The notes under the pieces were generated by a model. It saw only the letters and a list, made by a program, of their open reading frames with translations, made no database searches and was not told the origin of the DNA. The translations under genes and the position numbers were made by a program. A stretch of DNA of 6,977 nt from an uncultured Eubacteriales bacterium (GTDB lineage Bacteria > Bacillota > Clostridia > Oscillospirales > Acutalibacteraceae), in NCBI GenBank assembly GCA_934702115.1, contig CAKUYF010000050.1, forward strand, positions 1 through 6,977, read 5' to 3'. Below are positions 1 through 6,457 of the stretch, piece after piece; within the stretch, counting starts at the first letter, position 1; the number at the start of each line of letters is the position of its first letter.

Positions 1-284
1 GATGTAAACCTCTTGATTTACAAGATGATACTGCGAAGTGGTATTTAGCACCAATCGGCATGAAACATAGCCCTATTTTGGAAAAAGACTGCACTATTTT
101 GCGTGACGGCAATCTTGAAAAAGGCTATTTATACTATAGATTTACTGTTTCTTTAGAACAAGACGATACTAAAGATTTATACGGAAAATATGTTCATCAA
201 CCCGTGTTAATTGATAGAAAAGGACGAATTTTCCGCAGAGCAGAGGGATTTATAAATTTCAAACCTCAAATAAAACTTAAATAA
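1..284 (+). CDS. Phage tail/baseplate-region protein, 5'-partial
   Basis: The reading frame is open from the left edge, with the first full codon at position 3, and ends at TAA 282-284. The ATG at position 60 has no ribosome binding site, and in-frame coding continues upstream of it, so the true start lies outside the window. About 94 residues are visible. The C-terminal part (GKYVHQPVLIDRKGRIF, then a short hydrophobic strand) resembles the beta-rich end of baseplate-upper-protein (BppU N-terminal-like) domains, in which a 'GkY.y.l.l.d..G.....G' pattern closes the fold. That is a pattern-level resemblance, not a firm family call. The next gene starts 15 bp downstream on the same strand, and its relative is a phage tail fibre protein, so a virion structural role is inferred. 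It could instead be another tail accessory protein. Confidence 0.55.
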   Translation, partial: CKPLDLQDDTAKWYLAPIGMKHSPILEKDCTILRDGNLEKGYLYYRFTVSLEQDDTKDLYGKYVHQPVLIDRKGRIFRRAEGFINFKPQIKLK

Positions 285-299
285 GAAAGGAAAAGAATT

Positions 300-713
300 A
301 TGATAACAAAATATCAATCGGACATTGAAAATAATCATGTGAGAGGTATTGCTACATATACTCCACCAACATATACATACATCAGTTTATCAACTATTGC
401 TATTGATGATTCAGGAATTTTGCCTGAAAGTGCAGAACCAGATTCTGCAACCGGATATGCAAGATTAAAAGTTAGAAATAATACCGAAACGTGGAACGAA
501 TCATCAAACGGGATAGTTTCAAATAAAATAAGACTTGAATTTCCAAATGAATTTACGACTAATGCTGGAATAGCCAAATATATCTTTGAGCTTGATGAAT
601 CGGGCAAAGTCATGTACTACACAGAGCTTGCTCAAGAAATAATTTTATATCAAGGTATGACAGTCTTTTTTGGTGCCGGAGATATAACTTTTGAACGCAC
701 AAATACTCCATAA
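300..713 (+). CDS. Small phage tail fibre-like protein (Gp80-type family)
   Basis: This 137-residue protein has the layout of the small phage tail fibre family whose members read roughly 'L..h..rgt.Yt.P..lyv.L....', then 'E.....gYaR', then a strand with 'G...y...fd....G..lyy..L'. Here those elements are NNHVRGIATYTPPTYTYISL (residues 11-30), SATGYARLKV (about 49-58), then AGIAKYIFELDESGKVMYYT (about 91-110), and a C-terminal 'YQGMTVFFGAGDITFER' closing strand. The family is found in siphophage tail or baseplate operons. The product would be a virion component in the host-contacting tip, but its exact role is not established from sequence. The start is supported by AAAGGA 8-10 bases upstream. 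It lies between two other phage-type genes on the same strand with short gaps, as in an operon. Length is normal for the family, and no frameshift is visible. Confidence 0.75.
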   Translation: MITKYQSDIENNHVRGIATYTPPTYTYISLSTIAIDDSGILPESAEPDSATGYARLKVRNNTETWNESSNGIVSNKIRLEFPNEFTTNAGIAKYIFELDESGKVMYYTELAQEIILYQGMTVFFGAGDITFERTNTP

Positions 714-727
714 GGAGTGCCTTTTAG

Positions 728-1204
728 ATGAATAAAGTTTTAAAAATAATCATAAAGTCTGATCCGATTTTCAAGTATATAGTGGAAGATTATCCATTTT
801 ATGAAGGGGCATTTTTTCACTCAAAAGATTTTTATAAAATGAACATTTTAAATTTTCACTACCTTCTAAAACAACGTCTGAAAATAAATAAAGGTAGTGC
901 AGGATTTTTTTATGTTCCCAAATATCTAATGCACTTAGTTTTGGACATTAACCCTTCTTATCTAAACCTTCTGATAAATCTTAAGTCTAAAGTAAAAACA
1001 AAAACGAAGGTTTATATTTTAAACAATAATCATGTTTATATGCGACTGAGCCAAAAATTTAAATCGTACGATAAAAATTATTTCAAATACACGATAACTC
1101 CTCACATGATTAAATTGACAAGATTGAAAACACATGACCCTTACACACTTGAAAATCGAGATATGCTAACACTCTCAAACATGGACGGAGAACACTTTTT
1201 ATAA
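728..1204 (+). CDS. Unrecognised 158-residue protein of the phage module
   Basis: I do not recognise this protein. It is lysine-, tyrosine- and asparagine-rich, with no signal peptide and no clear transmembrane helix. A KSKVKTKTKVYILNNNHVYM stretch near residues 86-105 suggests a beta strand after a basic turn. The ATG is well supported: the AAGGAG ribosome binding site overlaps the TAA of the preceding gene (711-713) with 10 bases to the start. The gene's own TAA (1202-1204) in turn overlaps the AAGGAG site of the next ORF, so the genes were translated as a coupled string. Position in the tail gene cluster suggests a structural or tail-accessory role. That is inference from context only. Confidence 0.6.
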   Translation: MNKVLKIIIKSDPIFKYIVEDYPFYEGAFFHSKDFYKMNILNFHYLLKQRLKINKGSAGFFYVPKYLMHLVLDINPSYLNLLINLKSKVKTKTKVYILNNNHVYMRLSQKFKSYDKNYFKYTITPHMIKLTRLKTHDPYTLENRDMLTLSNMDGEHFL

Positions 1205-1217
1205 GGAGAAAAAATAA

Positions 1218-1256
1218 ATGCCACCTAAAACAACGATGTGGTTTTTGTATAATTGA
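1218..1256 (+). pseudogene. Truncated start of the next phage gene (12 codons)
   Basis: ATG at 1218 begins MPPKTTMWFLYN and then reaches TGA at 1254-1256. The start is credible because AAGGAG at 1203-1208 overlaps the stop of the upstream gene, exactly as it does for the gene at 728. Twelve codons is too short for a tail-cluster gene. In the same frame, 14 more sense codons follow the TGA before TAA at 1299-1301. I read this as the 5' end of a phage gene cut off by a deletion or rearrangement, so the prophage module ends here. An intact micro-peptide is possible but less likely. Confidence 0.55.
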
Positions 1257-1303
1257 TTTTACAATGACGAATGTCAAAGATTCCTTTGTTCCTTATTGTA
1301 AAA
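1257..1303. repeat. Nested inverted repeat at the phage-module breakpoint
   Basis: A perfect 9-bp inverted repeat, TTTTACAAT (1257-1265) and ATTGTAAAA (1295-1303), encloses a second hairpin, CAAAG (1275-1279), loop ATTC, CTTTG (1284-1288). It starts directly after the stop of the truncated phage ORF. There is no T-run immediately after the stem on either strand, so it is not a standard terminator. It may be a recombination scar, an element end or a protein-binding site. Confidence 0.5.
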
Positions 1304-1395
1304 GTAAGGTATGAAATTACGAGGATGTTTTTGATATAAAGATACTTTCCCCTTAAATTATAAACTATCTTTGCATATAACTAATCAAAACCTCC

Positions 1396-1674
1396 TTAAC
1401 CGCCCGAAAGAAAGTTTATAAAACCTTTTCGTATCAAGTTTCCAAGCCAGTCTTTAAAAGTATATTCATTAATGTCGTAGCATTCACTGTGATCTATAAA
1501 AATAGCTGTATTATCCATAATTCTATCTATATAGGCTACACATATCCTTAATAAATATAATATGTAAAAAATAACCCACACTACATATTTGATTTTATAT
1601 GTTGTATTGGGGTTGTTGATATGTTTGACTAACGCTCGCCGCTTGGAAAAACGATTAAAAATCAAATTCCACAA
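1396..1674 (-). CDS. Doubtful small ORF with one hydrophobic segment
   Basis: A 92-codon frame on the minus strand starts with TTG and has no ribosome binding site. An internal ATG at 1516-1518 also lacks one. The translation has a basic N-terminus (NRFSKRR), then a hydrophobic stretch around residues 30-49 (YVVWVIFYILYLLRICVAYI) that could span a membrane, then a polar tail with YTFKDWLGN and the C-terminus LSGG. I recognise no family. It could be a decayed gene or a chance frame. It overlaps a plus-strand fragment that looks about equally protein-like. Confidence 0.2.
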   Translation of the reverse strand: MWNLIFNRFSKRRALVKHINNPNTTYKIKYVVWVIFYILYLLRICVAYIDRIMDNTAIFIDHSECYDINEYTFKDWLGNLIRKGFINFLSGG

Positions 1675-1725
1675 TTACGTGATGAAAATGACTCAATCAT
1701 AAATGCCTGGGAAAAAGTTGAATAA
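1621..1725 (+). pseudogene. Possible C-terminal gene fragment with internal stop
   Basis: From an ATG at 1621 the frame reads MFD, then TAA (1630-1632), then RSPLGKTIKNQIPQLRDEND and on through IINAWEKVE to TAA at 1723-1725. The segment after the internal stop is charged and helix-like and reads like the C-terminus of a real protein. I do not recognise the family. With an in-frame stop and no strong ribosome binding site it is best treated as a relic, perhaps of the same prophage. Confidence 0.25.
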
Positions 1726-1893
1726 TTGCTTCCTTTATCTATAAAAAACACTTTGTATGGGAAAAGCAAAAATTTCAAAATTGTAATAATAAAAATAATT
1801 TGTGATGGTCTAAATATGTCGTTAAAAAAATTTTCGACTCAGACTAATTTGAAAGCCTTGAACAAGAAATTAAATGATGTAATGACGGTAAGT

Positions 1894-1925
1894 GTGCTGC
1901 ACCTGCCGTATTTTTATGGCAGCAC
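1894..1925 (-). repeat. Hairpin overlapping the res stop codon
   Basis: CTGCCGTA (1903-1910) pairs with TATGGCAG (1915-1922, one G-T wobble) around a TTTT loop. An alternative outer pairing is GTGCTGC (1894-1900) with GCAGCAC (1919-1925). The structure covers the last codons and the stop of res (1914-1916). There is no T-run after it on the minus strand, so it is a weak terminator candidate at most. It may protect the 3' end of the mRNA. Confidence 0.35.
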
Positions 1926-4100
1926 GCTTTCAAGTATTTTCCAATTATCACTGTCTATATCATCTGAATAATGCTCCATACAGATACACAACTCATCGGT
2001 AGTTGTATCATTACGGACGATACCGCCTTTAAGATTATGTTCATCAAGATACGTTTTAAGTACGCCAAACTTTTTCGTTGTGTAAATATCTATATCTTGG
2101 CTGTTACCGTTGCGGTCAAATCCTCCTTTGGTTTCGATTATCCATATTTCTCCGTCAACTGACAATATATAATCGGGATAAAACAATTTTTGCTTGTTAG
2201 AATTATCTGTGTAAACAATAGAAAAATACTCGTTACCTTTATCTCCGTTTTTATACCACCATTCAACACTGTTTGACCGTTCGCAGAATTTTTCAAACTT
2301 AACTTCCGGAGTAGAGCGTGGAGCGGCAGAAGACAGATAGCCTTGATATACATTCTTTGTGTATATCAACTGCGTTTTGGCATCTCTGTTGTATGTAAAC
2401 ATACAAGATTGAGGAATATGAAAATCATAGTAAGATTTATTAGGCATATCAAACTCCGGAAGTGCCATTTCGTATGCCATAGCCTCCCGTACAAGATTAC
2501 GAAGCCTATCGGTATTATTTATCACAAACGCATAAACTGCTCTCGGCTCCAACTCAAGAATTTTTTTGCTGTAACTAAAATTTTTGTCAAACAATTTGCG
2601 AATAATGGTATTCATATATGAATACTCCATTCCGATTTCCATACCAATTTTACCGATCTTTTGATGATAATCTCGTCCATGCTTATGGGTGTTCAGCTTT
2701 TCGGTTACAGTAATATCGTTAAAATCATTCGCAGTAAAATTGAGCGTTGCGGTTTCTCCCGAAATAGTGTGTTTTATGATGTTTTCGTTCATTTCGTAAC
2801 TTGCGGATTGTAAGCGTGTTCGGTTCTCCGTTTTGTTTGTACCTATTCCGTATTCTTTTTGAGCGTATGTAACAATGGCTTGCAAAGCTTTTTGTGGATT
2901 GCGGGTAGTTGTTACCATTGTTCTTTGCTCACTCGTGAGAGAAATATCTTTGTACTCATTTTTGAGAAACAGCGTGCAAGCATTTAATGCACCTTTATCC
3001 AGTGCCGCTTTAACACCTTCCGTAAATTTAGCGTCAAAAGTGTAAAGATAGCAACTGTCAAGTAAATCGTTTTGGTAATGCTCTGCTTCCGGCATACGGC
3101 GAATACGGCCTATCGTCTGTATTTCAAAAGTTTCGTCCATATTGTCACGAAGTTTAGCAAGAATATATGCTCTTGGACAGTCCCAACCCGTTGCAACCGC
3201 CTGTTTAATAATGACGGCTGATGGTTTTGCATTAGAATTGTCTATATCTTTTAAGTTTTCGTGCCTGTCTGATAACCATATTGCAAGCTTCCCATTTTCG
3301 TAAGTCAATCCCTCTGTTTCAAGATAACGCTCTATGCCGTCAAGTAAACTATCCGCCTTGTTCGGTATTTGAATTACAATAAGCGGATTTATGTTCTTGT
3401 TTTGATGTAAAAAATCTGCACGGAGTTCTCTCTGTTTTTGCAGTGCCTTTTCAAGCAAATAAGCTGTTTGGTCTTCGGTTTCCACGGACTGCGGAAAGTT
3501 CTCATTGATTACAAGCATTTTCTTGATAAGACCTTCTGCAATAACATCTTCTTCGGAAATATTTATTATTTCCGCTTTCAATATACCTTTAGGAGTGGCA
3601 GAACAACGAATAATTTTCTTTGTATGAAAATACTGTATAATTTCATCCGCTTTGATTGTATTGTTTTGATGACTTTCATCAACAATAATCACAAAATGCA
3701 ATCCGTCCTTTAAAGCGTGTTGAATATGCTCCAAAAAATTGGTATGTTCACTATCTTTTAAAGCATTATTGCCTTTTTTAGTAAGTTTTTCCCAATTTAT
3801 AAAACAGCTGTCATTTTCTTCAAATCCGGTCGTCATAACATCGGAGAGCAGCTTTGTTTGTGAAGCGTGGATATATTTATCCATCTTCGCTTTGCTCTGC
3901 TCTTCAAGATTACCTTTGCCCGGCGTAAGCCATACGAACACGGTTTTAGGATAAGACTGTATATATTGATGCATAAAATATGTAAGTATGATTGTTTTAC
4001 CGCTGCCGGTAGGACTTTTAAGAATAATATCACGAGCGGGAGCGTCCATTGCTTCAAAAAGAGATTTTACAGCTTTTAGCTGAAATTCTTTTAATTTCAT
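1914..4100 (-). CDS. res: Type III restriction enzyme, Res subunit
   Basis: This 728-residue ATP-dependent subunit cuts unmodified DNA in complex with Mod. The N-terminal SF2 helicase core shows a Q-motif-like FQ (6-7), Walker A TGSGKT (31-36), DESH as motif II (141-144), SAT as motif III (167-169), VATGWD (302-307) as motif V, and QTIGRIRR (328-335) as motif VI. The C-terminus carries a PD-(D/E)XK nuclease: YPDYI with D643, then ETK with E656 and K658. All key residues are present, so the enzyme looks competent. It is shorter than the classical EcoP15I Res (about 970 residues), as are many Firmicutes homologues. The ATG has an AGGAGGG site six bases upstream, inside the end of mod, and the mod stop is 2 bp away, so translation is probably coupled to keep Res behind Mod. 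It is transcribed toward the phage remnant. Confidence 0.93.
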   Translation of the reverse strand: MKLKEFQLKAVKSLFEAMDAPARDIILKSPTGSGKTIILTYFMHQYIQSYPKTVFVWLTPGKGNLEEQSKAKMDKYIHASQTKLLSDVMTTGFEENDSCFINWEKLTKKGNNALKDSEHTNFLEHIQHALKDGLHFVIIVDESHQNNTIKADEIIQYFHTKKIIRCSATPKGILKAEIINISEEDVIAEGLIKKMLVINENFPQSVETEDQTAYLLEKALQKQRELRADFLHQNKNINPLIVIQIPNKADSLLDGIERYLETEGLTYENGKLAIWLSDRHENLKDIDNSNAKPSAVIIKQAVATGWDCPRAYILAKLRDNMDETFEIQTIGRIRRMPEAEHYQNDLLDSCYLYTFDAKFTEGVKAALDKGALNACTLFLKNEYKDISLTSEQRTMVTTTRNPQKALQAIVTYAQKEYGIGTNKTENRTRLQSASYEMNENIIKHTISGETATLNFTANDFNDITVTEKLNTHKHGRDYHQKIGKIGMEIGMEYSYMNTIIRKLFDKNFSYSKKILELEPRAVYAFVINNTDRLRNLVREAMAYEMALPEFDMPNKSYYDFHIPQSCMFTYNRDAKTQLIYTKNVYQGYLSSAAPRSTPEVKFEKFCERSNSVEWWYKNGDKGNEYFSIVYTDNSNKQKLFYPDYILSVDGEIWIIETKGGFDRNGNSQDIDIYTTKKFGVLKTYLDEHNLKGGIVRNDTTTDELCICMEHYSDDIDSDNWKILESVLP

Positions 4101-4102
4101 TT

Positions 4103-5728
4103 TTAGCCCTCCTGCAAATAACGATAGTAATAATCCGGAATAATATTTATCATTATCTCGTTATTCTCTATTGCTTTTTCTTGTTTTTCGTCCGGTAATA
4201 AGTCGTGACCTAGATACAATTTTTTACAAGCACTTAACTTCTCGCTGTCATTTACAAAATCTGCAAGTTCCTTATCGGTGAGAACGATTGCGACATTGCT
4301 GTTTTTGTTGAAATTTATTCCGTTTTCAAGTTCAACTAATTCACGAATGTGCAACAACAACTTATCGGCGTATTCATAGTACATACGCTCTTTAATAGGA
4401 ACAAAATCTACTTTGAAATATTTAAGGCTTGCCGCATAGTTTTCTTTATCAATAACACGCTTGATACGCTCGTATGTAACTTCACGGCATATATTGTTTT
4501 CATTGTTGGTGCATACTATAAATTTACGATTTTCGTTATCTTCTTTATTCAATTCCAATACTGCTTGTGCAGTTGTCCCACTTCCAACAAAGAAATCTAA
4601 AACAGTACTGTCTTTTGGTGCAATTTTTATACATCTTTTTATTAAATCAGTGGGTTTGGGATTGTTAAATACTCCTTTTTTACCGAAAATTTGTTCAATT
4701 TCTTTACTTGCAGAACTGTTTTCTGGCAAGTCATTCCATAAAGCATCAACTCTTTTTCCTTCACTAATTCTTTCATTCCAGTAAGCTTTTACAGATAATG
4801 ATTTACCTTCAAGATATAATCTTCCATCATTTTCTAATGCTTTTAATTTACTTTGCTTAATTCTCCAACCTTTTGCCGGGCATAACCATACTTTTCCATT
4901 ATTATCTATATAATCATATGTTGTTTCTGGTCCTGGACTTCCGGGCTTTTGTAATGGATATAAACGGTAATTCCCTCTTCCATCATTATCATTTTTGCTA
5001 TACATTGCCTTGGTCCCGTCAGATAAAGGCTTATATGCCTCGTTCAATTGATATTTTTTACTCTTAGAATAAAGCAATATATATTCAGTATTTACAGTAA
5101 ATTTTTCTTTTTCTGTTTTACCACTAGAATTTCTTTGCCAAATAAACATATTAATAAAATTATTTTCTCCAAAAACATCATCACATAGTACTTTTAACTG
5201 TGCACATTCACAATCATCAATCGAAATAAATATTAACCCATCATCTCGCAATAGCGTTTTTGCAATTCTTAATTTTTTGGACATAAATGATAACCATTTT
5301 GAATGTCTATATCCATCTTCTGACACAACAAAATTATCATTATAAATAAAGTCATCTTTTCCTCTATTGTATGGGGGATCTATATAAATACATCCTATTT
5401 TGCCTTTATGTGTTTTTTCAAGCAATTTGAGGGAAGCAAGATTATCTCCCTCAATAAGAAAATTCATTTGTCCGCAGTTGTCGATAAACAAGTCCTTATC
5501 TTCGGTAAGCACAGGAGTATTTTCTTCAAGTACCTCCTCAATCTCTTCACGGTGTTCTTCAAATACAAGACCGTACTTTTTTCCGTTTACATCTTTTTCA
5601 AGGTCGGAAAGATAAGCAAGCAACTTTCCTGTATTTTCGTCCTGTGGTGCAGAGGAAATATATTTATGTATTTCTTTTATTTTTTCAAGTAATTTCTCAC
5701 GCTTTTGTTTTGAAACATTTCCCGTCAT
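4103..5728 (-). CDS. mod: Type III DNA adenine methyltransferase, Mod subunit
   Basis: This 541-residue protein methylates adenine on one strand of an asymmetric site and supplies target recognition for the Mod-Res complex. It has beta-class order: LIEGDN at 91-96 (motif X region), catalytic DPPYN at 117-121 (motif IV), then a variable region of about residues 200-345 taken as the target recognition domain, then VLDFFVGSGTT at 376-386 (motif I, the SAM-binding loop). The first 80 residues are charged and helical, and the C-terminal 150 residues probably contact Res. EcoP15I Mod is about 644 residues, so this one is compact. The ATG is supported by AGGAGG at 5733-5738 with four bases to the start. 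Codons for about residues 110-370 are more AT-rich than both ends of the gene, suggesting a past exchange of the recognition core. I see no long homopolymer or short tandem repeat of the kind that makes some mod genes phase-variable. Confidence 0.94.
   Translation of the reverse strand: MTGNVSKQKREKLLEKIKEIHKYISSAPQDENTGKLLAYLSDLEKDVNGKKYGLVFEEHREEIEEVLEENTPVLTEDKDLFIDNCGQMNFLIEGDNLASLKLLEKTHKGKIGCIYIDPPYNRGKDDFIYNDNFVVSEDGYRHSKWLSFMSKKLRIAKTLLRDDGLIFISIDDCECAQLKVLCDDVFGENNFINMFIWQRNSSGKTEKEKFTVNTEYILLYSKSKKYQLNEAYKPLSDGTKAMYSKNDNDGRGNYRLYPLQKPGSPGPETTYDYIDNNGKVWLCPAKGWRIKQSKLKALENDGRLYLEGKSLSVKAYWNERISEGKRVDALWNDLPENSSASKEIEQIFGKKGVFNNPKPTDLIKRCIKIAPKDSTVLDFFVGSGTTAQAVLELNKEDNENRKFIVCTNNENNICREVTYERIKRVIDKENYAASLKYFKVDFVPIKERMYYEYADKLLLHIRELVELENGINFNKNSNVAIVLTDKELADFVNDSEKLSACKKLYLGHDLLPDEKQEKAIENNEIMINIIPDYYYRYLQEG
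4107..4113 (-). promoter_or_regulatory. Ribosome binding site of res inside the end of mod
   Basis: AGGAGGG on the minus strand lies within the last codons of mod (reading Gln-Glu-Gly-stop) with six bases to the res ATG. It fixes the res start and implies that ribosomes finishing mod can begin res at once. Confidence 0.8.
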
Positions 5729-5759
5729 GTATCCTCCTGTACAACAAAATCAATATCAT

Positions 5760-5816
5760 GTTGTAAATTGATATGAGAATGAGTTAATTATATCACACTT
5801 CAAGTAAATTTACAAC
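5760..5816. repeat. 10-bp inverted repeats flanking the mod promoter
   Basis: GTTGTAAATT (5760-5769) and its exact reverse complement AATTTACAAC (5807-5816) are 37 bp apart. The upstream arm covers the -35 box, and the downstream arm falls at about +12 to +21 of the predicted transcript. Because the -35 arm would not be transcribed, an RNA hairpin is unlikely. Two operator half-sites for a repressor or for looping are more plausible. No C-protein or other regulator gene is visible in the window. Confidence 0.5.
5787..5815 (-). promoter_or_regulatory. Promoter of the mod-res operon
   Basis: On the minus strand TTGTAA (5810-5815) and TATAAT (5787-5792) are separated by exactly 17 bp, and TGA directly before TATAAT makes an extended -10. 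Transcription would start near 5780, giving a leader of about 50 bases before the mod ATG. The -35 hexamer lies inside one arm of a 10-bp inverted repeat, and an 8-bp palindrome TACATGTA (5819-5826) sits just upstream. Confidence 0.75.
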
Positions 5817-5920
5817 GATACATGTACAGAGAAAAGAGTAAAATCGAAAATTGTTACAGTAATTTATTGGAGTGTCTATTTCAATACCCTTTGTGCAAAT
5901 GAGTGAAAGGAGTTTTTACA

Positions 5921-6005
5921 ATTCCTAGATTATCAAAAAAGCAAAACAGGAATGGAATTTTTTATCAGTCATAAAATAGCTATGAAAAATGAACCTCATG
6001 TGTAA
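5921..6005 (+). pseudogene. Frameshifted RLSKK-type small protein of mobile elements
   Basis: AAAGGAG (5906-5912) precedes ATT at 5921, which opens the frame IPRLSKKQNR and soon stops. Shifting frame recovers EWN (near 5955), and shifting again gives FFISHKIAMKNEPHV with TAA at 6003-6005. From memory, clostridial mobile elements often carry a small cysteine-containing protein of unknown function starting 'M.RLSKK...EW.FF...'. The order RLSKK, EW, FF matches it. Here the start codon appears changed from ATG to ATT, at least two frameshifts are needed, and the cysteine-rich remainder is missing. I read it as a dead copy. The match rests on a short segment recalled from the family. Confidence 0.45.
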
Positions 6006-6034
6006 AAATTTAACGACAACAGTTAATCTGATGA

Positions 6035-6316
6035 GTTATAACAAGTCAAGAATTAAAACTCGTACCGGAAGAAAAATTATTGTTTCATGTACCTTACGAC
6101 GGAATGTACGGTGACAGCAATTACGTTGAAAGTCAAAGACACCCGCTCTCACAAAAAGCTAAAGAGTTGGTTTTAACCAATACTAAACATTATGTTGACT
6201 ACGGCTATGCGGGAACGAGTTTCAACTGTCCCAGGTTTCAGCAAATGCTAAACGATATTGAAACAGAAAAAGCAATTCATGAAAACGGAAAAACTAACCT
6301 CACCTCGGATACGTGA
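6035..6316 (+). pseudogene. Serine recombinase N-terminal domain fragment
   Basis: The open frame contains YDGMYGDSNYVESQR (about 6095-6139) and DYGYAGTSFNCPRFQQML (6197-6250), followed by NDIE. This is the hallmark of the resolvase/invertase domain of large serine recombinases, which normally reads 'D.GdSnSi.nQ' and 'DdGySGtnfdRPgFq.ml.die'. Intact members cut and rejoin DNA at attachment sites to move phages and conjugative elements. Here the upstream 'Y.R.S' segment with the catalytic serine is replaced by LFHVPYDG, the conserved Arg of 'RPgF' is Cys, and the frame stops at 6314-6316 right after the domain core. The product would be inactive. There is no ribosome binding site at the TTG (6080). 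It most likely marks the former integrase end of an element beside tRNA-Pro. Confidence 0.75.
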
Positions 6317-6416
6317 ATCGATTGACCACACTGATATGACTAAGACGTCGGGTACGGAAAAGAACCGCACCCAAAGAACAGTGACAGGACTCTCTCGGGA
6401 CACAATATCAAAATAA
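6279..6416 (+). pseudogene. Short ORF ending in a helix-turn-helix-like segment
   Basis: A 45-codon frame from ATG 6279 overlaps the recombinase fragment in another frame. It ends with NRTQRTVTGLSRDTISK and TAA at 6414-6416. 'TGLSRDTISK' resembles the turn and recognition helix of helix-turn-helix proteins ('a..tGlSr.TIsk.er'), which are common in element regulators. A competing idea is a displaced piece of the recombinase 'TV..kdLSR.gRd' strand. There is no ribosome binding site, and the frame stops in the middle of the motif, so I treat it as a relic. The evidence is a ten-residue match only. Confidence 0.25.
6381..6391. repeat. 11-bp copy of part of the tRNA-Pro 3' arm
   Basis: GTGACAGGACT here is identical to 6466-6476 inside tRNA-Pro, covering the 3' half of its T arm and the start of its acceptor strand, in the same orientation 85 bp away. 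Tyrosine and serine integrases often use this part of a tRNA, leaving short tRNA-end copies at the far side of an element. At 11 bp it may be coincidence. Confidence 0.3.
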
Positions 6417-6453
6417 AAGAGTGCCCATAAATCCAAACTCCTTATGAACACTC
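6410..6453 (-). terminator. Rho-independent terminator downstream of tRNA-Pro
   Basis: On the minus strand the stem GAGTGTTCATAA (6442-6453) pairs with TTATGGGCACTC (6419-6430) over 12 bp with two G-U wobbles and an 11-base loop. It is followed by TTTTATTTT (6410-6418). It begins 4 bases past the tRNA-Pro CCA end and should end the tRNA transcript. Confidence 0.8.
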
Positions 6454-6457
6454 AATA

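Larger units (their letters stand above)
1304..1913. other. Degenerate intergenic stretch, no convincing intact gene
   Basis: This stretch separates the phage remnant from the end of the restriction gene. It is very AT-rich, with stops in most frames. Two weak coding candidates inside it (minus strand 1396-1674 and plus strand 1621-1725) are listed separately. An ORF beginning with TTG at 1726 reads into the 3' end of the res gene and has no ribosome binding site, so I do not call it. No tRNA, rRNA or CRISPR pattern is visible. Confidence 0.5.

Noticed and set aside
1..1256. Alternative genetic code in the phage genes
   Set aside because: The TGA in the truncated ORF at 1254 could be read as Trp, but the intact phage genes end in TAA and the only clear Trp codon is TGG, so there is no positive evidence for recoding.
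1726..1971. Plus-strand ORF running into the res 3' end
   Set aside because: It has a TTG start and no ribosome binding site, and its last part is antisense to the well-supported res gene.
4103..5728. Phase-variable repeat tract in mod
   Set aside because: I looked for long homopolymers or tetra/pentanucleotide repeats in mod and its leader. Only runs of about six bases are present, so there is no support for phase variation by slippage.
1914..5728. A different defence system (BREX, DISARM, Dnd or a Type I R-M system)
   Set aside because: Mod has beta-class motif order with DPPYN, and Res has a helicase core with a C-terminal PD-(D/E)XK domain directly after mod. No additional subunits are present, so Type III R-M explains the pair.
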